Positions 53,129 through 61,588 of a stretch of 64,000 bases of DNA are shown here, in pieces. Location: the NCBI GenBank assembly GCA_038258185.1, contig JBBSQD010000002.1:1-64000 (forward strand), read 5' to 3'. This stretch comes from JAIOHN01 sp038258185 (GTDB lineage Bacteria > Chloroflexota > Anaerolineae > Aggregatilineales > Phototrophicaceae). Numbering within the stretch: position 1 is the first letter of the stretch; each line of letters opens with the position of its first letter. The translations under genes were made by a program, and so were the position numbers. The notes beneath the pieces were generated by a model. It saw only the letters and a list, made by a program, of their open reading frames with translations. It did not search any database and was not told the DNA's origin.

Positions 53129-55912
53129 ATGTCTGATAATCGATATAATCCACAAGCTATTGAGAGCAAGTGGCGGGCGAAATGGGATGCGGATAAGCTG
53201 TACCGGTCTGAAGTGGACTGGAGCCGCCCCAAGCATTACGCCCTGACCATGCTGCCTTATCCCAGCGGTGACCTGCATATCGGTCACTGGTTCGCCATGA
53301 CCCCATCGGATGCCCGTGCGCGTTATATGCGCATGAAGGGATTTAATGTGCTGTTCCCGATGGGCTTTGATGCGTTCGGCCTGCCGGCGGAAAATGCCGC
53401 GGTTCAGCGTAATGTCCACCCGGCAAAATGGACATATGCCAATATGGAGCGCATGCGCAAGCAGTTGCGCAGTATGGGTACGATGTTCGACTGGGAACGC
53501 GAAACCGTAAGCTGCGAACCAAAATACTACAAATGGACGGAGTGGTTCTTCAAGCAGTTCTATCAGAACGAACTGGCTTATCGTAGTGAGGCGCTGGTGA
53601 ACTGGTCACCCACGCTGCAAACGGTGCTGGCGAATGAACAGGTCATTGATGGCCGTGACGAGCGCACAGGTCAGCCGGTCATTCAGAAACTGATGACCCA
53701 ATGGTTCTTCCGCTACACCCGCTATGCCGATGAAATGCTGGATTTTGACAGGATTGATTGGCCGGAGCCGATCAAAATCATGCAGACCAACTGGATTGGC
53801 CGCAGCGAGGGCGCACGCGTCATCTTCAAAACTGAGCAGGATGATGCGATTGAAATCTACACCACCCGGCCAGACACGCTGTGGGGTGCCACCTTCATGG
53901 TGCTGTCGCCAGAGCATCCGCTGGTGGAAAAGATCACCACCGATGTCCAGCGGGAAGCCGTCGAAAACTACATCACTGAAGCCGCCAGCGCCACCGAGAT
54001 TGAACGCACATCAGAAGACCGCGAGAAAACCGGTGTGTTTACCGGCGGCTATGCCATTAATCCGGTCAGCCAGGAACGCGTTCCGATCTGGATTGCCGAC
54101 TATGTGCTGATTACGTATGGCACGGGAGCGATTATGGCCGTACCGGCTCATGACCAGCGCGACTTTATGTTTGCGCGTAAATTCGCCCTGCCCATTCGCG
54201 TCGTAATCCAGCCCGAAGGTGAAAAACTGGAATCCGATCATATGACGGAGGCCTATTCTGGCACCGGTTATATGGCGAACAGCGACCTGTTCGATGGCAC
54301 TTACGCCAGCGAAGCCAAGGGACGCAAAAATCCCGCGATTAACGCGGTGATCGACTGGCTGGCGGAAAAGGGCATCGGCAGGGAAGCGGTGAATTATCGC
54401 CTGCGTGACTGGCTGATCAGCCGCCAGCGTTACTGGGGTAGCCCGATTCCAATCATCTACCGTGAAGATGGCACAATGGAACCCGTAGCCGATTCTGACC
54501 TGCCGGTTAAGCTGCCGGAGGATGTCGACTTTTTGCCAACCGGACGCAGCCCATTGACCTATCACGAGCCATTTTTCAGCACGACTGATAGCGAAGGCAA
54601 TCCGGCACGGCGCGAAACTGACACGATGGATACCTTCATGTGTTCGTCGTGGTACTGGTATCGTTACCTGAGTCCGAACTACGAGAAGGGGCCGTTTGAC
54701 CCCGAAGAAGCGGCTTACTGGCTGCCGGTCGATGTCTATACCGGTGGCGCGGAACATGCCACCATGCATCTGCTGTACAGCCGCTGGTTTACCAAAGCCA
54801 TGCGCGACCTGAATATGTTTGCTGAAACTGCCGAAATCATGCGCGACAACGAACGCGACCCAGAAGGGCTGTTCGACGAACCCATGATGAAGCTGCGTAA
54901 TCAGGGTCAGGTGCTGGGTGGAGAACGCCCCGGCGACTTTATCCTGGCGACCGGACGTTACGAGGGCGAGAAGTTGTTTGCGGATCATGTTGAAGTAGTC
55001 GGTGGGCCGAATGATGTCAAAGCCGGGTTTACAGGCATCTTTGGCGAGATCATCAAACGCACCGAAAATCTGCTGACGGTGAGCATGGCCGGGGTCAATC
55101 GCACTATCGAAGTCGTGCCGGACGCTAAAGTGATTATCCCACGCATTGAGGGCGAAAACACTGTCAATCAGTTGAAGCATCATCTGGAAATCCAGCGCAT
55201 GTCCAAGAGTAAGGGCAACGTCGTCAATCCCGATGAACTGGTGGCCGAATTTGGCAGCGACACCGTCCGCGCCTATCTGATGTTCGCCTTTGACTGGGAA
55301 AAGGGCGGCCCGTGGGACCCGGATGGCATCAAGGGGCCGGTGCGCTGGTTGAGCGAAGTCTGGGAAATGGTGCAGGCTGGCCCGCAGGCTCAAAGCGGTG
55401 ATGCAGCAGTCGAGCGCGATATTGAGCGTAAAATTCACCAGACGATTGCCCGTGTGACCGATGGTCTGGAGCGCTTTAGCTGGAACACCGCTATTGCCGC
55501 GCTGATGGAACTGAAGAATGTCGTCCGTCCGGCAGCCCGTGATGGCAAACTGGGCACAGCCGCCTGGAACAACACCATGCGCAACATGCTGCTGATGATG
55601 GCACCCTTTACGCCGCACATCGCTGAGGAACTGTGGGCGAAGGTCGGCGGCGCTTACAGTGTACATCAGCAGGACTGGCCGGTGTATGATGCTGAAAAAG
55701 CCAAAGAAGACCTGGTCAAGCTGGTGGTGATGGTCAATGGTAAGCCGCGCGGAGAAGCCGAAGTTTCTCCGGAGATTGGCGAGGCCGAGGCGATTGAGAT
55801 CGCGCTGGCGAACGAAGTCGCTGAGCGCTTTATCAATGGCGCCAAGCCCAAGAAGATTATCTTCATCCCGGCGCGTAACGGCCAGGAACCGAAGGTGAAT
55901 ATCGTCGTGTAG
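53129..55912 (+). CDS. leuS: Leucyl-tRNA synthetase
   Basis: A 927-aa class I synthetase charging tRNA-Leu. HIGH is at 50-53 (PSGDLHIGHW), the editing domain (CP1) includes TTRPDTLWGATFMV, and the KMSKS loop reads RMSKS (690-694). Between MMKLRNQGQVL (near 590) and RMSKS lies about 90 residues, longer than the leucine-specific domain of Escherichia coli, with a beta-barrel-like segment (TGIFGEIIKRTENLLTVSM). The C-terminal tRNA-binding domain is complete. The leader upstream suggests attenuation. It ends at a terminator. Confidence 0.97.
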   Translation: MSDNRYNPQAIESKWRAKWDADKLYRSEVDWSRPKHYALTMLPYPSGDLHIGHWFAMTPSDARARYMRMKGFNVLFPMGFDAFGLPAENAAVQRNVHPAKWTYANMERMRKQLRSMGTMFDWERETVSCEPKYYKWTEWFFKQFYQNELAYRSEALVNWSPTLQTVLANEQVIDGRDERTGQPVIQKLMTQWFFRYTRYADEMLDFDRIDWPEPIKIMQTNWIGRSEGARVIFKTEQDDAIEIYTTRPDTLWGATFMVLSPEHPLVEKITTDVQREAVENYITEAASATEIERTSEDREKTGVFTGGYAINPVSQERVPIWIADYVLITYGTGAIMAVPAHDQRDFMFARKFALPIRVVIQPEGEKLESDHMTEAYSGTGYMANSDLFDGTYASEAKGRKNPAINAVIDWLAEKGIGREAVNYRLRDWLISRQRYWGSPIPIIYREDGTMEPVADSDLPVKLPEDVDFLPTGRSPLTYHEPFFSTTDSEGNPARRETDTMDTFMCSSWYWYRYLSPNYEKGPFDPEEAAYWLPVDVYTGGAEHATMHLLYSRWFTKAMRDLNMFAETAEIMRDNERDPEGLFDEPMMKLRNQGQVLGGERPGDFILATGRYEGEKLFADHVEVVGGPNDVKAGFTGIFGEIIKRTENLLTVSMAGVNRTIEVVPDAKVIIPRIEGENTVNQLKHHLEIQRMSKSKGNVVNPDELVAEFGSDTVRAYLMFAFDWEKGGPWDPDGIKGPVRWLSEVWEMVQAGPQAQSGDAAVERDIERKIHQTIARVTDGLERFSWNTAIAALMELKNVVRPAARDGKLGTAAWNNTMRNMLLMMAPFTPHIAEELWAKVGGAYSVHQQDWPVYDAEKAKEDLVKLVVMVNGKPRGEAEVSPEIGEAEAIEIALANEVAERFINGAKPKKIIFIPARNGQEPKVNIVV

Positions 55913-55940
55913 GTGCTAAGTAAAAAGTACTGAGTGCTGA
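55913..55940 (+). repeat. Short run of heptamer repeats after leuS
   Basis: Four consecutive 7-base units beginning GT: GTGCTAA, GTAAAAA, GTACTGA, GTGCTGA. The next unit (GTGAGGG) runs into the terminator stem. It is a small, degenerate heptamer array. Confidence 0.45.
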
Positions 55941-55943
55941 GTG

Positions 55944-55970
55944 AGGGCGCGGTTACGACTGCGCCCTTTT
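55944..55970 (+). terminator. Rho-independent terminator after leuS
   Basis: AGGGCGC (55944-55950) pairs with GCGCCCT (55961-55967), loop 10, then TTTT. Confidence 0.8.
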
Positions 55971-55980
55971 AATTTAGCCG

Positions 55981-57207
55981 TTAAAGCTTGGTTATTAACT
56001 TCCGTGCTTCTTCGATTAATTCTGGGCGCCAGTTGTGTTCTTTTCCTACCCAATCCGCATCCCGATAACGGGTATCAAGTTTTAACAACAACTGCCAGAT
56101 TGCATTCGCCTGCTGAAGTTCGCCAAGCGCGTGATGGGTTATTGCCATTCCTGCAAGAGTCATGTTAAAAGCAGGTCGCAATTCATTCGCCCTTTTGAAA
56201 TCTGCAAGTGCTTCAGCAAATTTTTTGATTGCAAAATAAGACTCACCACGGTTACTAAAAGTATCATCTCCTTGTGGGTCAAGGTAGATAGCTTCAGTGT
56301 AATCATTAATTGCTCTATTATGATCACCCTTTTTTTCGTAGGCAATTCCTCGGCCAGCATAGGCCAGCGCAAGATAAGGATCAAGATTAATAGCCTCAGT
56401 ATAATCAGCTATTGCTCCATCAGTGTCGTCTTTGCGGGCAAGCCCTCGCCCAAGGTATGCCAAAGTATCTGTTGGTTTAAGACGAATGGCCTCGGTGTAA
56501 TCGGCTATTGATCGATCAATTTCACCTTTTTCATAATGGCAGTAACCCCTCAGAAGATAAACCGTATGGTGTGGATTGAGAAGGATGGACTTACTATAAT
56601 TGGCGATGGCATTGTCATATTTATTGACTTTTTGGTGTTCTAATCCTCGCTCGTAATACTCCTCAGCACTCAATTCCTCCTGGGTGACAGTAGGCGCCGC
56701 CGAGGCAGTAGCCTTCTGTTGCGCAACTTCGGCGCGTTCAGAGGGCGGCGTAGGATGTAGGATCATCTCCAACGGTTTGTTAAGAAAACGAGTATGCAGT
56801 CGATTCATAGCTTCGTCAAAATACTCTGCGGGCACCGACAACCAATTATATTCTCTTAAAGTTTGCAGCTTGGGAGAAACCAGATATTTATCGACCTGGC
56901 CGAAATCAAAATTCTCGAACATCAGCGGCACGATATTACGCTTCAAATCCATTGCATGTTCAATCTCGCGCCTCAACCAGTCCGCTGGCTCAGTACAACG
57001 CTCTAATGCACTCGGCGTAAGGACGAGTATAAAATGTGCCCTTGCCGCGATCTGGTTGAGGATAATCTGACCAAACCCACCCGAGTCAATGTTCTCATAA
57101 TCAAGGAAGGCATCATAGCCATGCTGAGTGAGATATTGATAAACTGCACGGGCAGTATAAATGTTGGTACGCCGATAGCTGATGAACACGGTTTTCTGAA
57201 TCTGCAT
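55981..57207 (-). CDS. TIR-TPR protein
   Basis: A 408-aa soluble protein. The TIR domain spans about 5-140: VFISYRRTNIYTARAVYQYL, FLDYENIDSGGFG, LVLTPSALERC, and W77-x3-E81 (DWLRRE), the NADase catalytic signature. Six TPR units follow (about 180-385), most ending in LxPxx turns such as SILLNPHH and EAIRLKPTD. TIR-TPR proteins can act in NAD-depleting defence or as scaffolds (family knowledge). Base composition is AT-richer than leuS. It is convergent with leuS. No partner nuclease or sensor gene is adjacent. Confidence 0.85.
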   Translation of the reverse strand: MQIQKTVFISYRRTNIYTARAVYQYLTQHGYDAFLDYENIDSGGFGQIILNQIAARAHFILVLTPSALERCTEPADWLRREIEHAMDLKRNIVPLMFENFDFGQVDKYLVSPKLQTLREYNWLSVPAEYFDEAMNRLHTRFLNKPLEMILHPTPPSERAEVAQQKATASAAPTVTQEELSAEEYYERGLEHQKVNKYDNAIANYSKSILLNPHHTVYLLRGYCHYEKGEIDRSIADYTEAIRLKPTDTLAYLGRGLARKDDTDGAIADYTEAINLDPYLALAYAGRGIAYEKKGDHNRAINDYTEAIYLDPQGDDTFSNRGESYFAIKKFAEALADFKRANELRPAFNMTLAGMAITHHALGELQQANAIWQLLLKLDTRYRDADWVGKEHNWRPELIEEARKLITKL

Positions 57208-57286
57208 GACGCTCCCTGCAAGGGTGTGAGGACTTTACAAAGTTATTATCACGGCATTGCGCGAAGGTGTCAATTTATGACAGTGA

Positions 57287-58048
57287 TCACTCCACCCGCT
57301 TCAGCCCCTTGAGCAGACTGCGATCAAATTGAGCGATATCTTCCGGTTTCATGGACTCCAGCTCGGCGCGGACACGGTACGAATCCGTGCGCAGTTGCGC
57401 CACATCCACCCCCTGGCACACATCCGGCAGAATCGATAACCACTGCACACTGCGCAGCAGCATCTTCAACGCGCCGCGGTGATTGCCGCGCTCGATCTGA
57501 TAATAGGCCACCCCCACCTGCAAAATGGCGCGGTACAGATCACGCACGGGGCCGCTGGTTTTGACCCATTGCGCCTCAAACAGATCATGCTGCGGATAAT
57601 ATTCACCCGCATTAAATTTCTCGAAACCCTCTATCGCCAGTGGCGGCAGATCTTCCGCGCATTGGCAATCGAGTTCATCCTGCGTGGCGCTGTCCATCAC
57701 CCGCGCATAATCCGCCACCAACTGCGAGATTTGTTCGCGCAGTTCAGCGGCAGTCAGCGCAATATCCGCCCCACTGAGCAGCGCTTCACGGCGCTGGTCA
57801 GCCTGTTCGCTCACGGCAATAATCGGGATGCGCCGCGTGGCTGAGCTGGATTTGGTAGTCGCTGTCCAGTAATGCCAGTCGGGCTGATCAAGATCGACTA
57901 AAATCAGCGCGACGAGATGATCCGCCAGCCATGTGACATAACCTTCGCGCTGGGTCAGAACTTGAATAGCGTATGTTTCGTCAAGTCTGGCCTGAATATC
58001 CGCCAGCCAGTCGGGATTTTGAATCACAACAATCATCGGTTTTGACAT
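57287..58048 (-). CDS. Receiver-like domain fused to DUF309
   Basis: A 253-aa protein. The N-terminal half (1-120) has the fold pattern of a response-regulator receiver (MIVVIQNPDWLADIQARL, LVALILVDLDQPDW with an Asp at the phospho-acceptor place), but the conserved Lys is missing (ADIALTAAEL). The C-terminal half is a DUF309 helical domain: FEKFNAGEYYPQHDLFEAQWV, LYRAILQVGVAYYQIERGNHRGALKMLLRS. The function of DUF309 is unknown. It lies between the TIR-TPR gene and a lectin-fold gene. Confidence 0.8.
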   Translation of the reverse strand: MSKPMIVVIQNPDWLADIQARLDETYAIQVLTQREGYVTWLADHLVALILVDLDQPDWHYWTATTKSSSATRRIPIIAVSEQADQRREALLSGADIALTAAELREQISQLVADYARVMDSATQDELDCQCAEDLPPLAIEGFEKFNAGEYYPQHDLFEAQWVKTSGPVRDLYRAILQVGVAYYQIERGNHRGALKMLLRSVQWLSILPDVCQGVDVAQLRTDSYRVRAELESMKPEDIAQFDRSLLKGLKRVE

Positions 58049-58076
58049 GTTGTTCTGCTCTCCACCTGCTCAAATT

Positions 58077-58853
58077 TCATAACGACTCTATGCTAACATA
58101 CTCAAGAATCAGCGATTGGGTTTGCTCGACTGGCAGCAGGCCAAATCCAAACTGTCCCTGCGGCGTGACAATCGCGTACTGATTATCAATCCATGTGACA
58201 AAACCCAATGGCCCAGCCGGTGCGCTGGGTGTTCGCTGGATGACGGCGCCATCCACGCTGAAAATCACCGTGTCCGGCTGCCATTCCAGCGTGTAGGTAT
58301 GGCGCTCATTTAATACATCCGCTGGCAGCAGATGCTCACTTACGCCAATTGCCCGCTGACCAATCGGCCACAGCAAGCGATACAACAGCGGGATGCGCAT
58401 CAGGAACACGGCAATCGGGGCGGTTGGCGCTAAGGTCAAAAACTGCCAGCGCCGGGTGTTGATCGTCGCGGCTTTCCAGCCGGGGCCGGGAACATCCCGC
58501 GCCAGTTTCATATTGCTGGGAGGTGATGAAAAGAAAAACCACGCGGCCTGAGGCAGTCGCAGACGCACCTGACCGGGCATAAATGGCTGATTCCAGAAGC
58601 CAAATCCGGCTGTGCCGCGCAACTGACTGGCGGGTTGGGGGCTGTAAGCGCGGACGGTCATCCTTAGTGGTGGCTTCCATTTGAAATTGGTGGTTTTATA
58701 ATCACTGATTTGCGCGTCGGCATAGGCTTCAGCCGAGGTAGGATTGACCGTCAGATCAAGCGCGCCGGGAAGCGCTGTGACCGTGCTGGCTCCAATCTGT
58801 GTGATGCGCCAGTAAGGGTTCATTCCGTTCTGGAAATCGTCAACGATAGTCAC
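58077..58853 (-). CDS. Concanavalin A-like lectin/glucanase-fold protein
   Basis: A 258-aa protein with no signal peptide. A jelly-roll-like beta-rich pattern runs throughout (WRITQIGAS, LRMTVRAYSPQPASQL, TYTLEWQPDTVIFSVDGAVIQRTP, LGFVTWIDNQYAIVTPQG). The last part resembles the strand TLEWxPdxVxFyVDG of GH16-like folds, but catalytic Glu residues are not evident, so it is probably a binding protein. The GTG at 58853 has AGGAG just upstream; an earlier codon would run into the divergent gene region. Confidence 0.65.
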   Translation of the reverse strand: MTIVDDFQNGMNPYWRITQIGASTVTALPGALDLTVNPTSAEAYADAQISDYKTTNFKWKPPLRMTVRAYSPQPASQLRGTAGFGFWNQPFMPGQVRLRLPQAAWFFFSSPPSNMKLARDVPGPGWKAATINTRRWQFLTLAPTAPIAVFLMRIPLLYRLLWPIGQRAIGVSEHLLPADVLNERHTYTLEWQPDTVIFSVDGAVIQRTPSAPAGPLGFVTWIDNQYAIVTPQGQFGFGLLPVEQTQSLILEYVSIESL

Positions 58854-58949
58854 AGACTCACTCCTGATAATCGAAAATATGTGCTTTCCTGCGCTTACCG
58901 CATCAGTTATAATAGATAGGAAGATACTTGGCGAGAGGAAGTTAAACCC

Positions 58950-59597
58950 TTGGATATTACGTGGTATGGACATAGCTGTTTTCGCATCACGGAACGCGGA
59001 CAGATTTCTGTGGTGGCGGATCCGTATGCGGATAAAATCGGGCTGCCCTCACTCAAGCTCAAGGCGGATGTCGTGACCATCAGCCATGATGAGGCGGGTC
59101 ACAACAATCTGGAGGCCATCAAAAGCGAGCCCCATGTGCTGACTGGCCCCGGTGAATATGAAGTTGGCGGGGTGTTTATCTCCGGCATTGCCATGCACAA
59201 TGTGGACGAAGAACAATCCCCGCGCTGGAATGTGGGCTATCTGTACCAGTATGATACCTTAACCGTGCTGCATCTGGGTGATCTGTCGCATGTTCCCAGT
59301 CAATCGACTGTGGAAGCCTTAGGTGAGGTGAATGTGCTGCTGGTGCCGGTTGGCGGCGGCAATGCCTTGCGTGCTGGTGAGGCCGCAGATGTGATTGCGA
59401 TGATCGAACCACACTTTATCGTCCCCATGCACTATGACCTGCCGGGTTTGAATCTGGAACTGGAACCTGTCGAGAAATTCCTGAAAGCTATGGGTGTCAG
59501 CAAGGTGCAGGAAGAAGATGTCCTGAAGGTGAGCGCGGGTGCATTGCCAGAACAGCCGCAGGTGGTTCTGCTAAGACCGCGTGTAGACATGGAGTAG
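58950..59597 (+). CDS. MBL-fold metal-dependent hydrolase (Lactamase_B_3 type)
   Basis: A 215-aa protein of the COG2220-type metallo-beta-lactamase fold. ITWYGHSCFRI at the start and the metal region VVTISHDEAGHNNLEAI (His, His retained; the middle HxD replaced by E-A-G), LGDLSHVP, and VPMHYDLPG are visible. Ligand replacement suggests an altered or single metal site. It starts with TTG and GAGG upstream. The next gene follows five bases on, probably an operon. Confidence 0.8.
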   Translation: MDITWYGHSCFRITERGQISVVADPYADKIGLPSLKLKADVVTISHDEAGHNNLEAIKSEPHVLTGPGEYEVGGVFISGIAMHNVDEEQSPRWNVGYLYQYDTLTVLHLGDLSHVPSQSTVEALGEVNVLLVPVGGGNALRAGEAADVIAMIEPHFIVPMHYDLPGLNLELEPVEKFLKAMGVSKVQEEDVLKVSAGALPEQPQVVLLRPRVDME

Positions 59598-59601
59598 GAC
59601 C

Positions 59602-59913
59602 ATGAATGTCAAATTGATTATGAACTGGGATATTAAACCCGGACAGGATCAGGATTACTTCGAGTTTAAAGTCCGCGAATGGATTCCCGGCATTGCTGAA
59701 TTGGGCCTCAAGCCGTCTGGTGCGTGGTATACCGCGTACAGCCAGGAAGATTGTCCGCAGATTTTGACCGAAGTGGTGGCGAAGGATTTATCCACCATGC
59801 AGGGCATTCTGGAAACTGAGGAATGGTTCAGCCTGCACGAGAAACTGCTGGAATATGTGGACAATTACGAACAGAAAATTGTCCGCATTCGTAACGGTGG
59901 TTTCCAGCTTTAG
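59602..59913 (+). CDS. Small protein resembling dimeric alpha/beta barrel proteins
   Basis: A 103-aa soluble protein. It starts VKLIMNWDIKPGQDQDYFEF, followed by REWIPGIAELGLKPSGAW, ILTEVVAKDLSTMQGILETEEW, and a charged C-terminal helix. The pattern of one strand, a helix, and a second half with strand-helix resembles the ABM/dimeric ferredoxin-like fold; no catalytic residue is certain. Co-transcribed with the upstream hydrolase. Confidence 0.6.
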   Translation: MNVKLIMNWDIKPGQDQDYFEFKVREWIPGIAELGLKPSGAWYTAYSQEDCPQILTEVVAKDLSTMQGILETEEWFSLHEKLLEYVDNYEQKIVRIRNGGFQL

Positions 59914-59951
59914 CCATCGTGGTTGAGGCGGGGCAGATCGAACACAAACAA

Positions 59952-59987
59952 AAAACCGTTCGTTAAAAAACGAGCGGTTTTGTTTTT
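59952..59987 (+). terminator. Rho-independent terminator after the small-protein gene
   Basis: Stem 59952-59963 with 59970-59981 (12 bp, one wobble), a 6-base loop, then TGTTTTT. Confidence 0.8.
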
Positions 59988-60004
59988 AAGGGGATATGTT
60001 CAGC

Positions 60005-60364
60005 TTATTCGCTGACTTTGGCGCTTTTCGTCTCGGGCTTGCTGGCCGGTTCTGCTTTGGTTTCGGACTTGGTGCCGCTGTCCGAGCTTGAGCTTTCCGA
60101 ACCGGAACTCTCAGAACTGCCTGAACCGTTCGACTCAGACGATTCAGATTTCGCCCCATTGCCATTTGCGCGGCCATTGCCGTTCTTGGTGCCCTTGTTA
60201 TCCGTTATATAAAAGCCGGAACCTTTGAAAATGATGCCCGGGCTCTGGATAATGCGAACCACTTTTTGCCCGGTGGTGGGGCAAATTTCTAGCGCATCAT
60301 CCGAGAATTTTTGCTGAATGTCAAATTCGGAACCATCCTCGCGACGATAAGTATAAACAGGCAT
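60005..60364 (-). CDS. FmdB-type zinc-ribbon homologue lacking its cysteines, with a Ser/Gly-rich tail
   Basis: A 119-aa protein. The first 55 residues follow the FmdB family (MPVYTYR...FDIQQKFSDDAL...IIFKGSGFYITD), but the metal-binding cysteines are lost: YRREDGSEF in place of YRCEDCGHEF, and ICPTTG where CPxCG is expected, leaving one Cys. The remaining 60 residues are low complexity, rich in Ser, Gly, Glu and Lys. The conserved FKGSGFY turn is kept. The function of the family is unknown; a zinc-independent fold is implied. Confidence 0.75.
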   Translation of the reverse strand: MPVYTYRREDGSEFDIQQKFSDDALEICPTTGQKVVRIIQSPGIIFKGSGFYITDNKGTKNGNGRANGNGAKSESSESNGSGSSESSGSESSSSDSGTKSETKAEPASKPETKSAKVSE

Positions 60365-60493
60365 ACATGCAACCTCAAGTGAACCAGTAACAAATTAGCG
60401 GGCAAAATGCGACATCATTCATCATACAGCACGTTTTTTATGTGTGTCTATACAAAGCTTATTTTCTGATAAAACATTTACGCAAGCGGAGCA

Positions 60494-61486
60494 TTAAGCG
60501 TTGCCCATATCCAGGCCATAGGCTGCGGCACCCATTAAGGCGCTTTTGGGGTTCAGAATGACCCGAACCGGCATCCGTTCTAACAAGCGGGCAAAGCGTC
60601 CTTTACGCAGATAGGCTTTCATAAAACGGCCATCTTCCAACTCATGCAGAATGCGCGGTGGAATGCCGCCACCCAGAAACACGCCACCTGTCGCTAATAC
60701 TTTTAAGGCCATGTTTCCGGTTTCTGCCCCTAAAACAGAGACGAAGATCTCCAGCGTTTTCTTACAGATCGCTGCTGCATCCGTGCCACTCAGGGCATTG
60801 TTGACGATCAGCGGCGTTGCATCTTCGGTCTGGGCGATTTCCTCTGCCAGCCAATCCGGTTCTTCCTCGGATTGGCCTTCCTTAAGGAAATTATAGATAT
60901 TGGGGATGCCCATACCGGAGCATACCCATTCATAACTGACATGATCGTAATGCTTCATCAGGTAACGCAGCAACTCGATCTCCAGATCATTTGATGGGCC
61001 AAAATCGGTATGCCCACCTTCCGACGGAAAAGCCCGATAACCATTGCCATCCCAGGTCAGAAAGGCTTCACCCAACCCGGTACCGGGGGCAATCACAGCA
61101 ATCGAGCCGCCAACTTCTGGCCGACCTTCGTTAATGGTCAGCAGGTCAGTCGGTTCCAGTTGAGGCACAGCATTGGCAATCGATTCCAGATCGTTCAGTA
61201 AATGGACTTTTTCCAGATTGAGCGCTTCACTCAGCTCGGTTTCATCCATCTCCCAGGGGAGATTGGTGGTTTTCACATGCCCATCCACCACCGGGCCAGC
61301 CACCCCAAAACAGCCGTAGGTCACATCATAATCGACCTGCTGCAAAAAAATCTGCGCAATGGCCTGCAGGCTGGGATAATCATCACTAGGGAAAGTCGCT
61401 TCGACCAGCGGTGATCGTGCACCTCTATCCGGTGAATAAATAGCGAGATTGGTTTTCGTTCCACCGATATCACCGGCTAAAAGCAT
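60494..61486 (-). CDS. glk: Glucokinase
   Basis: A 330-aa cytosolic kinase phosphorylating glucose with ATP (Glk/ROK-like fold, type PF02685). The phosphate loop is LAGDIGGTKTNLAIYS (3-18), glucose-contacting residues include LNDLESIAN (near 97-105, catalytic Asp) and PSEGGHTDFGP (near 155-165), and a GTGLGEAFLTWDG segment. The ATG at 61486 follows GGGAGG; a start 15 bases earlier would overlap that site. It is a monocistronic minus-strand gene. Confidence 0.93.
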   Translation of the reverse strand: MLLAGDIGGTKTNLAIYSPDRGARSPLVEATFPSDDYPSLQAIAQIFLQQVDYDVTYGCFGVAGPVVDGHVKTTNLPWEMDETELSEALNLEKVHLLNDLESIANAVPQLEPTDLLTINEGRPEVGGSIAVIAPGTGLGEAFLTWDGNGYRAFPSEGGHTDFGPSNDLEIELLRYLMKHYDHVSYEWVCSGMGIPNIYNFLKEGQSEEEPDWLAEEIAQTEDATPLIVNNALSGTDAAAICKKTLEIFVSVLGAETGNMALKVLATGGVFLGGGIPPRILHELEDGRFMKAYLRKGRFARLLERMPVRVILNPKSALMGAAAYGLDMGNA

Positions 61487-61588
61487 AACATGACCTCCCA
61501 TGCACAGGTAACTGAATGGCCTGATTATAGCGGCACGTTGCCAGACCGCCCAATCAGTAATGGACTCTTACACCATACACAACCAATA

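Noticed and set aside
54011..55666. 551-aa open frame on the minus strand inside leuS
   Set aside because: It is antisense to a certain LeuRS coding sequence and shows no family signature.
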